Below are positions 43,861 to 53,330 of a DNA stretch of 64,000 bases, in pieces. The DNA is from Martelella lutilitoris. Lineage in GTDB: Bacteria; Pseudomonadota; Alphaproteobacteria; Rhizobiales; Rhizobiaceae. The translations under genes and the position numbers were made by a program. The stretch is from the NCBI RefSeq assembly GCF_005924265.1, contig NZ_VCLB01000009.1, positions 1 through 64,000 of the forward strand, in the 5' to 3' direction. Positions within the stretch are counted from its first letter, which is position 1. Every line of letters starts with the position of its first letter. The notes under the pieces are model-generated. The model saw only the letters and a program-made list of their open reading frames with translations, searched no databases and was not told where the DNA came from.

Positions 43861-45924
43861 ATGAAGAAAACCCTGTTGATGCTTTCGCTTGCCGCTTCCG
43901 TGGCCGTGACCGACGTCGCGCTTGTCTCCGCGCAGGACTTTCCCTCCGTCGCCCCCATTCCCTATGCAAAGCCTGACCGCACGGCAGGCGCCCCCTCCAT
44001 GGAGATCACAGGCGCCATCAGCCAACCGGTGGCGAACCCCGCCTCGAGCTCGATCCTGAAACACGGCCTCGACGCGCTGAAGGAATCCGATGTCTCGACT
44101 GCGCTGCGCGACCGCAACCGCCTGCCGGAAGGTTCGCTCGATCACCAGATCATGAGCTGGGCGATCGCGCTTTCCGGCGACAAGGGCGTCCCCTCCTCCG
44201 AGATCGCCGAGGCCCAGCAAGAATTGCGCGGCTGGCCGGGGCTTTCCGCCCTGAGGCCCAATTCCGAGCGCGCCTTCGCCGATGAGAACCCCTCCTCCAA
44301 TGCCGTCATCGCTGCCTTCGGCAATTCCCTGCCGGAGACCTCCGAAGGCACGCTGCTGCTCGGCAAAGCGCTGCTTGCCACCGGCCAGCGCCAGAAAGCC
44401 CATGACATCGTCACCCGCGCCTGGAGCGGATGGGCTCTCGACACGGCAACGGAAAACCAGTTCATCAACGCCTTCGGCTCGATCCTCACGCAGGAGGATC
44501 ACAAGAACCGCATGATCTACCTGCTTTACCGCGACCGCGCGACGCAGGCCAAGCGCTTCTCCGAATACGGCAATGCGCAATCCTTCTACAATGCCTGGGC
44601 GGCGGTGATCCGCCGCCAGTCCAGTGCCGACAGCCTGATCAACGCCGTCCATTCATCCTGGCGCAGCGATCCGGGCTTTCTCTATATCCAGATCCGCAAT
44701 GCCCGACAGAACAACCGTTTCGACACGGCCGCAGCACTGCTGAAGAAGATGCCGCGCAACCAGGCGGCGCTCGTCAATCCGGACCAGTGGTGGGATGAAA
44801 GCCGCATCGTCGGCCGCCATTTCTACGAGGAAGGCAATCCGCGCCAGGCCTACCAGATCGTGGCCGCAGCCATGCCGGACGGCAGGCTGGACCAGCTGGA
44901 CGAGGCCTTCCACGCCGGCTGGATCGCGCTGCGCGGCCTCAATGACGGCCGCACGGCCGCGGGTCATTTCGCAAGGATCGTCGAAATCTCGCCGACGCCG
45001 ATCTCGGCCGCCCGCTCCTATTACTGGCAGGGCCGCGCGGCTGAAGCCGGAGGGCCGGGCAATGCGCGCGACTTCTATCGCCGCGCCGGCCAGTACCCGA
45101 CGACCTTCTACGGCCAGCTTGCCCTGCAGAAGCTCGGCCAGACGCAGTTCAACGTCGACTATCCGAGCCCGACGCCGGCCGACCGCGCCAATTTCCAGAA
45201 GAACCCCGCCGTGCAGGCCATCAACCGGCTGCAATCGGTCGGCCACGGCTGGCGCGCCGACCGGCTCTACCTTGCCCTTGCCGACGAACTGACCAGCCCC
45301 GGCGAGCTGGCGATCCTCGCCTACCAGGCCGAAAAGGATCGCACCCACTCGCTATCGCTGCAGGTTGGCAAGATTGCCTATGGCCGCGGGATCGATGTGG
45401 CTGCCCTTGCCTTTCCCATCGGCGTCATCCCGACGGATGCGAATATCTCGGGCTCGGGCATGGCGCTTGCCTATGCGATCGCGCGCCAGGAAAGCGCCTT
45501 CAATCCGGGCGCCGTTTCGCCTGCCGATGCGCGCGGCCTGCTGCAGCTTCTGCCGACAACGGCCCAGCGCGTGGCAAGCCGCCACGGGCTTTCCTATTCC
45601 GCAAGCCGCCTGACCACCGACCCCGCCTATAACGCCACCCTCGGCGCCCATTATCTCGGCGAGCAGATCGACCGGTTTGACGGCTCCTACATCCTCACCT
45701 TCGTCGCCTACAATGCCGGGCCCGCCCGCGTGCCGCAATGGATCGAACGCTTCGGCGACCCGCGCGGCAAGAGCCTCGACTTCGTCATCGACTGGATCGA
45801 ATCGATCCCCTACCCCGAGACGCGCAACTACGTTCAGCGCATCATGGAAAACTACGAAATCTACAAGGCCCGCCTCGGCCAGCCGACGGACATCGCTCGG
45901 GATTTGATCTACGGGCGGACGTGA
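43861..45924 (+). CDS. soluble lytic murein transglycosylase-like protein
   Basis: A 687-residue secreted protein with a signal peptide (~1-24). The long helical superhelical middle (~60-500) resembles the U-shaped Slt70 domain. The catalytic C-terminal SLT domain (~530-650) has ARQESAFNPGAVSPADARGLLQLLP-type sequence with the catalytic Glu, then YNATLGAHYLGE and AYNAGPARVPQWI. It cleaves peptidoglycan glycan strands to 1,6-anhydromuropeptides in the periplasm. It is divergent from dapA. Confidence 0.93.
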   Translation: MKKTLLMLSLAASVAVTDVALVSAQDFPSVAPIPYAKPDRTAGAPSMEITGAISQPVANPASSSILKHGLDALKESDVSTALRDRNRLPEGSLDHQIMSWAIALSGDKGVPSSEIAEAQQELRGWPGLSALRPNSERAFADENPSSNAVIAAFGNSLPETSEGTLLLGKALLATGQRQKAHDIVTRAWSGWALDTATENQFINAFGSILTQEDHKNRMIYLLYRDRATQAKRFSEYGNAQSFYNAWAAVIRRQSSADSLINAVHSSWRSDPGFLYIQIRNARQNNRFDTAAALLKKMPRNQAALVNPDQWWDESRIVGRHFYEEGNPRQAYQIVAAAMPDGRLDQLDEAFHAGWIALRGLNDGRTAAGHFARIVEISPTPISAARSYYWQGRAAEAGGPGNARDFYRRAGQYPTTFYGQLALQKLGQTQFNVDYPSPTPADRANFQKNPAVQAINRLQSVGHGWRADRLYLALADELTSPGELAILAYQAEKDRTHSLSLQVGKIAYGRGIDVAALAFPIGVIPTDANISGSGMALAYAIARQESAFNPGAVSPADARGLLQLLPTTAQRVASRHGLSYSASRLTTDPAYNATLGAHYLGEQIDRFDGSYILTFVAYNAGPARVPQWIERFGDPRGKSLDFVIDWIESIPYPETRNYVQRIMENYEIYKARLGQPTDIARDLIYGRT

Positions 45925-46001
45925 GGTCTTCGTGGATGAGGGCTTGGCTGATGGGCGACCATTCGCCAGACCAGCCGCAGAAATAACGGGCCTTGGGGTC
46001 T

Positions 46002-46030
46002 GGATCCTCGGGTCAAGCCCGAGGATGACG
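46002..46030 (+). repeat. palindromic repeat, copy A
   Basis: Core ATCCTCGGG-TCAAG-CCCGAGGAT (46004-46026), followed by GACG. The same core recurs at 46124, 62502 (variant) and 62623. Such 20-30 base palindromes are dispersed in many rhizobial genomes. Confidence 0.75.
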
Positions 46031-46120
46031 CAGAAGATGGCGATACGACACGGAAAAAACCAAGGCCGGAGGCTTCGTCTTTGGCTTTTGCTTTTGACAA
46101 CACCTGCGGACACACACCGT

Positions 46121-46148
46121 GTCATCCTCGGGCTTGACCCGAGGATCC
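46121..46148 (-). repeat. palindromic repeat, copy B
   Basis: Same core as copy A but in the opposite orientation, CTTGA loop, preceded by GTC. The two copies could pair over ~98 bases to form one long hairpin. Confidence 0.75.
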
Positions 46149-46292
46149 AGGCCGAATTCGAATTTCAAAGCCTTTGCGGCCGTCGTCGTGCGCCGTCGCG
46201 CTCTGCCCCGCAAATGCGGCCAGGCGCTTCGACAGAGAAGTCCGGATGCTCGAACCAAGACTGATCGCGTGCAGTCGGTTTTTCAGCAATCC

Positions 46293-46317
46293 GGAGGCGC
46301 GCCGCTTGCGCGCCTCC
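46293..46317 (-). terminator. hairpin downstream of ettA
   Basis: GGAGGCGCGC / GCGCGCCTCC with a five-base loop, 19 bases past the ettA stop. No clear T-run follows on the minus strand, so it may be a terminator that works with Rho or a stabilising stem. Confidence 0.5.
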
Positions 46318-46335
46318 TCAAAGCCCCTAACTCTG

Positions 46336-47985
46336 TCACCGCGTCAGCCGCTTGTACGTCACCCGCTTGGGGTTGACGCTGTCCGGGCCGAGCCTTCTGA
46401 TCTTGTCGGCTTCGTAGTCGGCGAAGTTGCCCTCGAACCATTCCACATGGCTGTCGCCCTCGAAAGCGAGGATGTGGGTGGCCAGGCGGTCGAGGAACAT
46501 GCGGTCATGGGAGATGACCACGGCGCAGCCGGCGAAGTTTTCCAGCGCGTCCTCAAGCGCTGCCAGCGTCTCGGTGTCGAGGTCGTTGGTGGGCTCGTCG
46601 AGGAGCAGCACGTTGGAGCCGGATTTCAGCATCTTCGCAAGGTGCACGCGGTTGCGCTGGCCGCCCGACAGCGTGCCGACCTTCTGCTGCTGGTCTCCGC
46701 CCTTGAAGTTGAACGAGCCGCAATAGGCGCGGCTGTTGACCTCGTGGCTGCCAAGCTTGATCACGTCATTGCCGCCGGAAATCTCTTCCCAGACTGTCTT
46801 GTTGCCGTCCAGCGTGTCGCGGCTCTGGTCGACATAGCCGAGATCGACCGTCTCGCCGATGCGGATTTCACCGTTGTCGGGCGTTTCCTGGCCGGTGATC
46901 ATCCGGAACAGCGTCGATTTACCGGCGCCGTTCGGGCCGATAATGCCGACAATGCCGCCGGGCGGCAGTTTGAAGGAGAGGTCGTCGATCAGCAGGCGGT
47001 CGCCATAACCCTTGGAAAGCCCCTCGGCCTCGATGACGACCTGGCCAAGACGCTCGCCCATCGGAATGACGATCTGGGCATCGCCCGGACGGCGATCGGC
47101 CGCCGATTTGACGAGATCGTCATAGGCGCGGATACGGGCCTTCGACTTGGTCTGACGCGCCTTGGGATTGGACGAAATCCATTCCTGCTCGCGTGACAGC
47201 GCCTTCTGGCGGGCGGCATCCTCGCGGCCTTCCTGGGCCATGCGCTTGGCCTTGGCCTGCAGATAGGCGGTGTAGTTGCCCTCATAGGGAATGCCGCGGC
47301 CGCGGTCGAGCTCGAGGATCCAGCCGGTGACATTGTCGAGGAAGTAGCGGTCATGGGTGATCATCAGGACAGCGCCCGGATATTCGCGCAGATGCTTTTC
47401 AAGCCAGGCGATGGTCTCGGCGTCGAGATGGTTGGTCGGCTCGTCGAGGAGCAGCAGGTCGGGCTGCGACAGAAGCAGGCGGCAGAGCGCCACGCGGCGC
47501 TTCTCACCGCCGGAAAGATTGACGACATTGGCATCGCCCGGCGGGCAGCGCAGCGCGTCCATGGCCATCTCGACCTGGCTTTCCAGGTCCCAGAGGTTCT
47601 GGCTGTCGATGACATCCTGCAGCTTGGCGGCCTCATCGGCCGTCTCGTCGGAATAGTTCATCATCAGTTCGTTGTAGCGGTCGAGCACGGCCTGTTTCTC
47701 GGCAACGCCTTCCATGGCGTTTTCCAGCACCGTCTTTTCCGCATCAAGCTCCGGCTCCTGCGGCAGATAGCCAACGGTGGCGCCGTCCGCCACCCAGGCC
47801 TCGCCGGTATACTCCTTGTCGAGGCCGGCCATGATTCTGAGGACCGTCGACTTACCGGCGCCGTTCGGGCCCAGAATGCCGATCTTGGCATCCGGGTAGA
47901 AGGACAGGTGAATGTTCTCCAGAACCTTCTTGTTGCCATAGGCCTTGTTGAGGCCTGCCATGTGATAGATGAACTGACGTGCCAT
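46336..47985 (-). CDS. ettA: energy-dependent translational throttle protein EttA (ABC-F)
   Basis: A 549-residue ABC-F protein with two ATPase cassettes and no membrane segments. Both Walker A motifs read GPNGAGKST, the signatures are [15 protein letters not shown] and [15 protein letters not shown], and Walker B is [12 protein letters not shown] / [12 protein letters not shown]. The linker between them and the arm region ([17 protein letters not shown]) fit EttA. It binds the ribosomal E site and gates translation with ADP/ATP ratio. It opens [17 protein letters not shown], as in close homologues. Confidence 0.95.
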   Translation of the reverse strand: MARQFIYHMAGLNKAYGNKKVLENIHLSFYPDAKIGILGPNGAGKSTVLRIMAGLDKEYTGEAWVADGATVGYLPQEPELDAEKTVLENAMEGVAEKQAVLDRYNELMMNYSDETADEAAKLQDVIDSQNLWDLESQVEMAMDALRCPPGDANVVNLSGGEKRRVALCRLLLSQPDLLLLDEPTNHLDAETIAWLEKHLREYPGAVLMITHDRYFLDNVTGWILELDRGRGIPYEGNYTAYLQAKAKRMAQEGREDAARQKALSREQEWISSNPKARQTKSKARIRAYDDLVKSAADRRPGDAQIVIPMGERLGQVVIEAEGLSKGYGDRLLIDDLSFKLPPGGIVGIIGPNGAGKSTLFRMITGQETPDNGEIRIGETVDLGYVDQSRDTLDGNKTVWEEISGGNDVIKLGSHEVNSRAYCGSFNFKGGDQQQKVGTLSGGQRNRVHLAKMLKSGSNVLLLDEPTNDLDTETLAALEDALENFAGCAVVISHDRMFLDRLATHILAFEGDSHVEWFEGNFADYEADKIRRLGPDSVNPKRVTYKRLTR

Positions 47986-48188
47986 ATGCCGCGTGATCCT
48001 GATTTGAAATGCTCTTTGCGTTCTCGGGCCGCTATTTAGGCGAAACGCGGCGCATTAACAATGCGCCTTGCGCGAATTGACCAATTTGGCCCTGCCCCAT
48101 GGAGGCCTTGATCGGGTCACGAATTGAACAATCGCCGCCGCCATACGTTTTATCGTTAGGAGAAAACAGGAAGAGGAAGGACGCGACG

Positions 48189-48515
48189 ATGGTACACAAG
48201 AAAGCAGCTTTCTTCGGCAGGCCGGTGGAGAAGACCGACGACTGGAAGGACAGCGCCCAAAAGGAAGACGCAATCGCCACCGAACTTGCCGCCTCCGGCC
48301 TGGTGGATGCGACCGAGGTGCAGGTCGCCGTCGACGGCGACGAGGCAAGGCTGACGGGCGAGGTCTATCTGCGAGAGGAGATCGCCACCGCCGGCAATAT
48401 CGCCCTCGGCGTCGAGGGCATTGCCCGCGTCAGAAATGCGCTGAGAGCGCGCGAGCGCTCGATCCAGAGCAAGGGCAAGGAGGCTGACGCCCGCGCCCAG
48501 ACGCGCACGCTTTAG
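48189..48515 (+). CDS. BON domain protein
   Basis: A 108-residue protein with a short N-terminal lead and one BON domain (~30-92: ATELAASGLVDATEVQVAVDGD, LTGEVYLREEIATAGNIA, VEGIARVRNAL). No signal peptide is seen. BON domains bind phospholipids or act as regulators; the cytosolic form here has unknown function. ATG 48189 follows AGGAAGGA; the longer frame from 48099 lacks such a site. It converges with the RNase T2 gene. Confidence 0.82.
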   Translation: MVHKKAAFFGRPVEKTDDWKDSAQKEDAIATELAASGLVDATEVQVAVDGDEARLTGEVYLREEIATAGNIALGVEGIARVRNALRARERSIQSKGKEADARAQTRTL

Positions 48516-48518
48516 GCG

Positions 48519-49262
48519 TCAACGATCAAGGCCTGCGCGGTCGACAATGCCGCCCGCGCAGCCAAACGACGTGCCGCCCGCCGACTGGATGAGTTCGCCG
48601 AGCGATCTGTTGTCGGCATAATCACCGCCGAGCCCGATGGTCAGTTCCGTAATCAGGAGGCGGCCGTCGTCATCCGTGCGGCATTTCATCTTCACCCGGC
48701 GCGCCGCGCCTCTCCCGAAGGCCTCGTCAAAGGCATGCATGATCGCCTCGGACGAGACATACTGCCCTAGATTTTCCGCAAAGAGATCGGCCACGGCCGA
48801 CATGTTCAGGTCTTCCATCAGGGCGATGGAGCGGGCGTAATATCGCTCCGCATCCATGCCGCTGCAGGTGCCGTGTTTGATCCATTCATGGCGCTGAAGG
48901 CCTGACTGCGTGCCGGGCATGACCGTATCCAGAAGCCGCCTGGTCCCGGCGTCCAGATCAAGAGCCGGAAGCGCGAGCCAGTCGCCCGCCTCATCCAGCT
49001 TCCTAGGCTTCGCGTCGACCCCGCAATAATTCTCGCCCATCGGCCAAAGCCCGTGCAGCGAGAAGCGACTGGCATCGAAGCGGGCTTCCGTCTGGCTGCG
49101 GCATTCGGTTTTTTCAGGCCGTGCCTCGCAGAAGGCCGGCTGCCAACTGACGGCGAGAAGCGCCTCGGTTCTTCCGGCCGCAGCCGGACTGCCGCCCGCC
49201 AAAATGACGACAGCCGTAAAAAGGGCAAGGACAGGTTGGGGGATAGCGACGGTCGTCTTCAC
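48519..49262 (-). CDS. ribonuclease T2 family protein
   Basis: A 247-residue secreted RNase. A signal peptide occupies ~1-30 (ending AAAG). Both catalytic boxes are intact: CAS I FSLHGLWPMGENYC and CAS II HEWIKHGTC, each with its histidine. Several cysteines may form disulfides. It cleaves RNA in the periplasm or outside. The start is GTG 49262 behind GGGAGAAAG; an earlier ATG at 49295 overlaps the ridA terminator. Confidence 0.92.
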   Translation of the reverse strand: MKTTVAIPQPVLALFTAVVILAGGSPAAAGRTEALLAVSWQPAFCEARPEKTECRSQTEARFDASRFSLHGLWPMGENYCGVDAKPRKLDEAGDWLALPALDLDAGTRRLLDTVMPGTQSGLQRHEWIKHGTCSGMDAERYYARSIALMEDLNMSAVADLFAENLGQYVSSEAIMHAFDEAFGRGAARRVKMKCRTDDDGRLLITELTIGLGGDYADNRSLGELIQSAGGTSFGCAGGIVDRAGLDR

Positions 49263-49275
49263 ATTCTTTCTCCCG

Positions 49276-49306
49276 AAAACAAACGGCCCCCGCAATCGCG
49301 GAGGCC
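49276..49306 (-). terminator. rho-independent terminator after ridA
   Basis: On the minus strand GGCCTCCGC / GCGGGGGCC with a GATT loop, followed by GTTTGTTTT. It lies between ridA and the RNase T2 gene. Confidence 0.82.
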
Positions 49307-49332
49307 GCCCAATATCATCGAAGCCGAAGGGT

Positions 49333-49677
49333 TCAGTCGAGCGCGGCCGTCACCGTGAACTCGACGAGAATCTCGGGCTTGGCAAGTTCGGCCTGGCTGG
49401 TGGCGCGCGCCGGCGGGTTTGCCGGGTCGATCCAGTCCTTCCAGACGGAATTCATCTCGGCGAAATCGCCCATGTCCTTCAGATAGATCAGCGTCTGCAG
49501 AAGCTTCGACTTGTCGCTGCCGGCGGCGGCGAGAAGCCGGTCAACCTTGGCGAGGCAATCCTTGGCCTGCTCTGTCACGGTCGCACCCGAACCGGTCTGG
49601 CCGGACAGATAGACGGTGTTGCCGTGGACGACCGCGCCGGTCATCAGCGGTCCAACTTCAATACGTTTTACAGTCAT
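49333..49677 (-). CDS. RidA family protein
   Basis: A 114-residue YjgF/YER057c/UK114-fold protein. The central TGSGATVTEQAKDCLAKVD and LLQTLIYLKDMGDFAEMN fit the family, and the active-site Arg lies in PPARATSQAELA. RidA hydrolyses reactive enamines/imines from PLP enzymes to the corresponding ketones and ammonia. It lies 37 bases after the TIGR01244-type gene on the same strand and is closed by a terminator. Confidence 0.9.
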   Translation of the reverse strand: MTVKRIEVGPLMTGAVVHGNTVYLSGQTGSGATVTEQAKDCLAKVDRLLAAAGSDKSKLLQTLIYLKDMGDFAEMNSVWKDWIDPANPPARATSQAELAKPEILVEFTVTAALD

Positions 49678-49714
49678 TTATCACGTCTTTCCAATGTGAT
49701 TGTCGAACAAAAAA

Positions 49715-50053
49715 TCAACCGCGCAGGCGCTTTGCCTCTTCATAGATGCGGGTGGAGCGGGCACCGGACCGGCAATAGCCGAGCACCGGCTTTTCGAGAT
49801 CATCCAGCGCGTCGACCATGCCCGTCACCGCGTCCGGGGTCAGCCCCATGCCGCCGACCGGCACATGGGCGACGTAAAGACCTTGCTTCTCGGCGGCGGC
49901 TGCCACATCGGCGAAGGCCGGCTGGCCTGCCTCCTCGTCATCGGGCCTGTGGCAGACGATGGACCTGTAGCCGGCCGCCTTGATTTCGGCGACGTCTTCC
50001 GGGGTGATCTGCTCGCTCACGGCATAAAAATCATCGATCGGACGGATATTCAT
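49715..50053 (-). CDS. TIGR01244-type phosphatase-fold protein
   Basis: A 112-residue protein with the CX5R loop YCRSGARS and the opening MNIRPIDDFYAVSEQITPED typical of TIGR01244/Blh N-terminal domains. In some bacteria the same module is fused to a metallo-beta-lactamase and belongs to sulfide oxidation (bigR/blh) loci; here it stands alone, so the activity is unproven. ATG 50053 follows AAGGAG. Confidence 0.82.
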   Translation of the reverse strand: MNIRPIDDFYAVSEQITPEDVAEIKAAGYRSIVCHRPDDEEAGQPAFADVAAAAEKQGLYVAHVPVGGMGLTPDAVTGMVDALDDLEKPVLGYCRSGARSTRIYEEAKRLRG

Positions 50054-50119
50054 TCCGGCACTCCTTGCGTTTTGCCAGGAAATTAAGACAACGGCGCGCC
50101 ATTGCAAGGGCGAAAAGGC

Positions 50120-50956
50120 TCAGGCAAAGCGGATGCGCAGCCGAAACGTCCGGGCTTCATCCGGCAAAAGCGGCTCCAGCGCGCCTTCCTCCGCCAGCTT
50201 CCGCCGGCTGGTCCAGCGATGCGAGGCGGGCTCGATGCCGACGATATGGGCCGGCGCCTCCTGGTTGCGCCAGATCTGCAGGAACGGCAGCGTCGCCGTA
50301 TCCACCTCGAGATGAAACGACAGCCCGCCGAGGGCGGCGATGGGGCCGAAATGCGTGGCCGACCAACCGTCCTCACCGGCAACCGCCGGGACGCAGAAAA
50401 TGCCGTGATCGCCATCTCCGAAGCGCCAGGGCAGTGATTTTTCCGGCAGCGATTGGCTTTCCAGCCGCACGCCGTCGTCGAGGTGCTTCGCGCCGAAATT
50501 GATATGATACATCATCATCGCCGGTAGCGGGCGATCCGATTTGTTGATCACGGTATCGGTGAGTTCCAGAACCCCGGATGCCCCGTTCAGCGTCCACTGG
50601 CGCTCGATCAACATGTCGCCGCCAGTGGCGGTCTTTACCGGGACATGGCAGACGCATTCCGCGCCCATATCGCTGATCTCCAGCGATTTCACCGCCGCCG
50701 CATTGCCCGAGGCCGATCCGTGGAGCGGGAAGAAACGGCCCTCGTCACCTTCCACCGGTTCGGGGTGGCGGATATGATCGGGACCGCAAGTGAAGAGAAA
50801 GCCCTCAAGCGAATGGTCGATCCGGGCATCTCCGTCGTCCGGAATCGCCCGCTTCGGCGCGATGTCGATGCCGGCGACGACGCAGCCGGCGATATCCATG
50901 ACGGAGGTGGGATCCAGAAAGACGCGGGGACCGTTTCCGGCGGCAAATTCGATCAT
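50120..50956 (-). CDS. aldose 1-epimerase-like / DUF4432 carbohydrate-binding protein
   Basis: A ~278-residue galactose-mutarotase-fold protein. MIEFAAGNGPRVFLDPTSVMDIA, HGSASG, YHINFGAKHLDDG and the IWRNQEAPAHIVGIEPASH segment fit the DUF4432 epimerase-like group. It may interconvert sugar anomers or bind a carbohydrate. ATG 50956 was chosen but the ribosome-binding site is weak; a TTG at 50989 is an alternative. It shares an upstream region with the divergent L,D-transpeptidase. Confidence 0.8.
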   Translation of the reverse strand: MIEFAAGNGPRVFLDPTSVMDIAGCVVAGIDIAPKRAIPDDGDARIDHSLEGFLFTCGPDHIRHPEPVEGDEGRFFPLHGSASGNAAAVKSLEISDMGAECVCHVPVKTATGGDMLIERQWTLNGASGVLELTDTVINKSDRPLPAMMMYHINFGAKHLDDGVRLESQSLPEKSLPWRFGDGDHGIFCVPAVAGEDGWSATHFGPIAALGGLSFHLEVDTATLPFLQIWRNQEAPAHIVGIEPASHRWTSRRKLAEEGALEPLLPDEARTFRLRIRFA

Positions 50957-51088
50957 CTTTTTAACCAAGTCTCGAGATAATGGAAACAAGCGCGTTCAGC
51001 GGGCGTTCACCTCATAAGCGCCTGAATAGGCAGAGGACACGCTAGGCGAAACACCGCGCCAATGACAGCGGCAAAATGCATCGAGACC

Positions 51089-52423
51089 ATGAAAAAAGCG
51101 ACGTTTTACACTATTCCCTTGCTGATCGCCGCGCTCGCCCTGCCGGCAACCGCCGCCCATGCGCATGAGCCGCTCTACAAGAACGGGCAACAGATCTTTC
51201 TGGTCGCCCCGGACGGCAGCCTGCTCGACTATATTCCCGAATATGGCAGCGTGGTCATGGGCCGGGACGGCCGAGGACGACCGATCCTTCTCGACCACAA
51301 CGGAAACCTTGTCGCGACGGAAATGACCGCCGGCGAATATGGCGTCTATCGCGACAGCTACGGTGGCGCGCCGGACCCGGCCGCCAACGGCTGGGGCCGC
51401 AGGGACTGGCGACAGAACGGCGACCGATTCGCCGCGCGTCCGAACCGGTTCGGCGAAAGCGCCCCGCGGTGGAACGGCCAACCGAGTTCGGCCTTCCCTC
51501 AGGCGCCAGAGATCCCGGCGCCGGCCAGTCCCGACATCTCCGAAGAGCGCCCCGCCGCCAGGACGAGCAGCGCCAAACCGGACATGAATGTTGTCGCGCT
51601 TCAGGTGTTTCTCGACCGCAACGGCATTTCGCCCGGCGTTATCGACGGGCTGATGGGCGACAATGTCCGCAAGGCGCTCGCCGCCTATGCCAAGAAGAGC
51701 GGCCGTGCCATCGACCCGGAGGCGGACAAGGAAACCATCCTGCAGTCGCTCTCGCTCGAAGGCGGCCTCCCGGTCAGGACCTATACGATCACCGCCGAGG
51801 ACGCCGCCGGACCCTATGTCGCGAGCATTCCCTCCGACTATGGCAAGAAGGCAGAGCTTCCCGCGCTCTCCTATACCTCGGTTTCGGAAATGCTGGCCGA
51901 GAAATTCCACATGGGTGAGGGCTTTCTGAAGACGCTCAATCCCGATGCCGACTTCTCCCGACCGGGCACCGTCATCAAGGTGGTTACCCCTGGCGGGAAG
52001 CAGAAGGACACCGTTGCCCGCATCATCGCCGACAAGGGCCGCAAGCAGCTGTTCGCCTATGATGCCGAGGGCGGTCTCGTTGCCGCCTATCCGGCCACCA
52101 TCGGCTCCAACGACACGCCTTCGCCCTCCGGCACCGTCACGGTCGAGCGGATCGCCATCGATCCGAACTATACCTACGACCCCAAAAAAAACTTCAAGCA
52201 GGGCGACAATGACCGGGTGCTGACCATCAATCCGGGGCCGAACGGACCGGTCGGCAATGTCTGGATCGCGCTGTCGAAGCCCAGTTACGGCATTCACGGC
52301 ACGCCCGATCCCGAACGGATCGGCAAGACATCGAGCCACGGTTGTGTGCGCCTGACGAACTGGGACGCACAGGAGCTTGCCGGCATGGTCAAGGCAGGCG
52401 TCACGGTCGAATTTATCGACTGA
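51089..52423 (+). CDS. L,D-transpeptidase (YkuD domain), exported
   Basis: A ~444-residue protein. Signal peptide at ~1-25 (ATFYTIPLLIAALALPATAA). A linker rich in Pro, Arg and Ala follows, then a peptidoglycan-binding-like domain at ~165-225 (VVALQVFLDRNGISPGVIDG) and the YkuD domain at ~310-444 with HGTPDPERIGKTSSHGC; the catalytic cysteine is about residue 419. It forms 3-3 crosslinks or attaches lipoproteins to peptidoglycan. Starts at 51062 and 51089 are both possible; the latter gives a clean signal peptide. Confidence 0.92.
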   Translation: MKKATFYTIPLLIAALALPATAAHAHEPLYKNGQQIFLVAPDGSLLDYIPEYGSVVMGRDGRGRPILLDHNGNLVATEMTAGEYGVYRDSYGGAPDPAANGWGRRDWRQNGDRFAARPNRFGESAPRWNGQPSSAFPQAPEIPAPASPDISEERPAARTSSAKPDMNVVALQVFLDRNGISPGVIDGLMGDNVRKALAAYAKKSGRAIDPEADKETILQSLSLEGGLPVRTYTITAEDAAGPYVASIPSDYGKKAELPALSYTSVSEMLAEKFHMGEGFLKTLNPDADFSRPGTVIKVVTPGGKQKDTVARIIADKGRKQLFAYDAEGGLVAAYPATIGSNDTPSPSGTVTVERIAIDPNYTYDPKKNFKQGDNDRVLTINPGPNGPVGNVWIALSKPSYGIHGTPDPERIGKTSSHGCVRLTNWDAQELAGMVKAGVTVEFID

Positions 52424-52621
52424 CCGCTCCTTCAGATCGCTGCACGCGGAGAAAAATCAGCCTTTCGGACGTGACTGTTGGCAAAAACAGTCGCGCCCCG
52501 TCTTCGCAAATGCGAAATCTTCGTTTATGTTCGGACCTATAGTTTAGCAAATTTCGATAATTCAAAACTCATTGCGACTTCCGCGCCGACGGCAGTCTGA
52601 TTTTACCGGCCAGTTCCGACC

Positions 52622-53245
52622 ATGAACGATATTACCTCATTCGAGATCATAGGCATGTTTTCCGAAATCGCGGCTGCGGTGTCGCGCAACAGCCATTGGC
52701 TGAGCCGGCTCGACACGGTGGCCGGCGACGGCGACCACGGCGAGGTCATGGCGGCTGCCTTTATGGCAATGGAGCATCAGCTCGCCGCGCTCGATCCGTC
52801 CTCGGTCACGCCTGCCCGCGTGTTCGACATGGCGGCAGAAACCTTCCTGACCATCGATTCTGCCTCGGCCCGGCTCTACGCTTCGGCCTTCCGCCGCGCG
52901 GGCAGCACGCTTCCAGGCCGGCACGTGATCACCGAGGCCGAGTTCAACCGCGCCTTCGAGGCCATGGCGAACGGCATCATCGCCCATGGCCAGGCGAATG
53001 CGCCGCACAAGAATATGGTGGATGCCTGGCAACCGGCCCTCTCGGCCTTTAACGCGGCAAGAAACAATGGCGGCGATCTCAGCACCTGCCTGACGGAGGC
53101 CGCGGATGCAGCGCTTGCCGGCGCCGAGCAGGACCCACTGAGGCCTGATCCCCTGCCCTTTGCCCACCCCGACAGGGTGATGGACCCGGGTTGCGCCTCT
53201 GCCGTGCTCATCATCCGTTCGATCCGCTACGCCCTGCAGGACTGA
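52622..53245 (+). CDS. DhaL-type (DAK2) dihydroxyacetone kinase subunit, stand-alone
   Basis: A 207-residue protein of the DhaL fold. The ATP/Mg motif LDTVAGDGDHG has D31, D36 and D38, and the second conserved block is NAPHKNMVDAWQPALSAF. In complete systems DhaL works with DhaK (and DhaM for the PTS type); neither partner is nearby. The protein may serve a partner encoded elsewhere or act on another substrate. The 198 bases upstream contain one GACTGTT/AACAGTC hairpin (52473-52492) but no gene. Confidence 0.85.
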   Translation: MNDITSFEIIGMFSEIAAAVSRNSHWLSRLDTVAGDGDHGEVMAAAFMAMEHQLAALDPSSVTPARVFDMAAETFLTIDSASARLYASAFRRAGSTLPGRHVITEAEFNRAFEAMANGIIAHGQANAPHKNMVDAWQPALSAFNAARNNGGDLSTCLTEAADAALAGAEQDPLRPDPLPFAHPDRVMDPGCASAVLIIRSIRYALQD

Positions 53246-53330
53246 CGCCGGCCACGATCGAAGGCTTCGGGTCTTTTCTCGCGCCCGGCCCGCCCTACAT
53301 CATGGCCATTCATCGCCGTGACGGGACGCC

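Larger units (their letters stand above)
45925..46335. other. intergenic stretch with an inverted pair of palindromic repeats
   Basis: No gene is supported in these ~410 bases between the transglycosylase gene and convergent ettA. It contains two copies of a palindromic repeat in opposite orientation (46002-46030 and 46121-46148) and a separate GC-rich hairpin near the ettA end (46293-46317). Confidence 0.6.
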
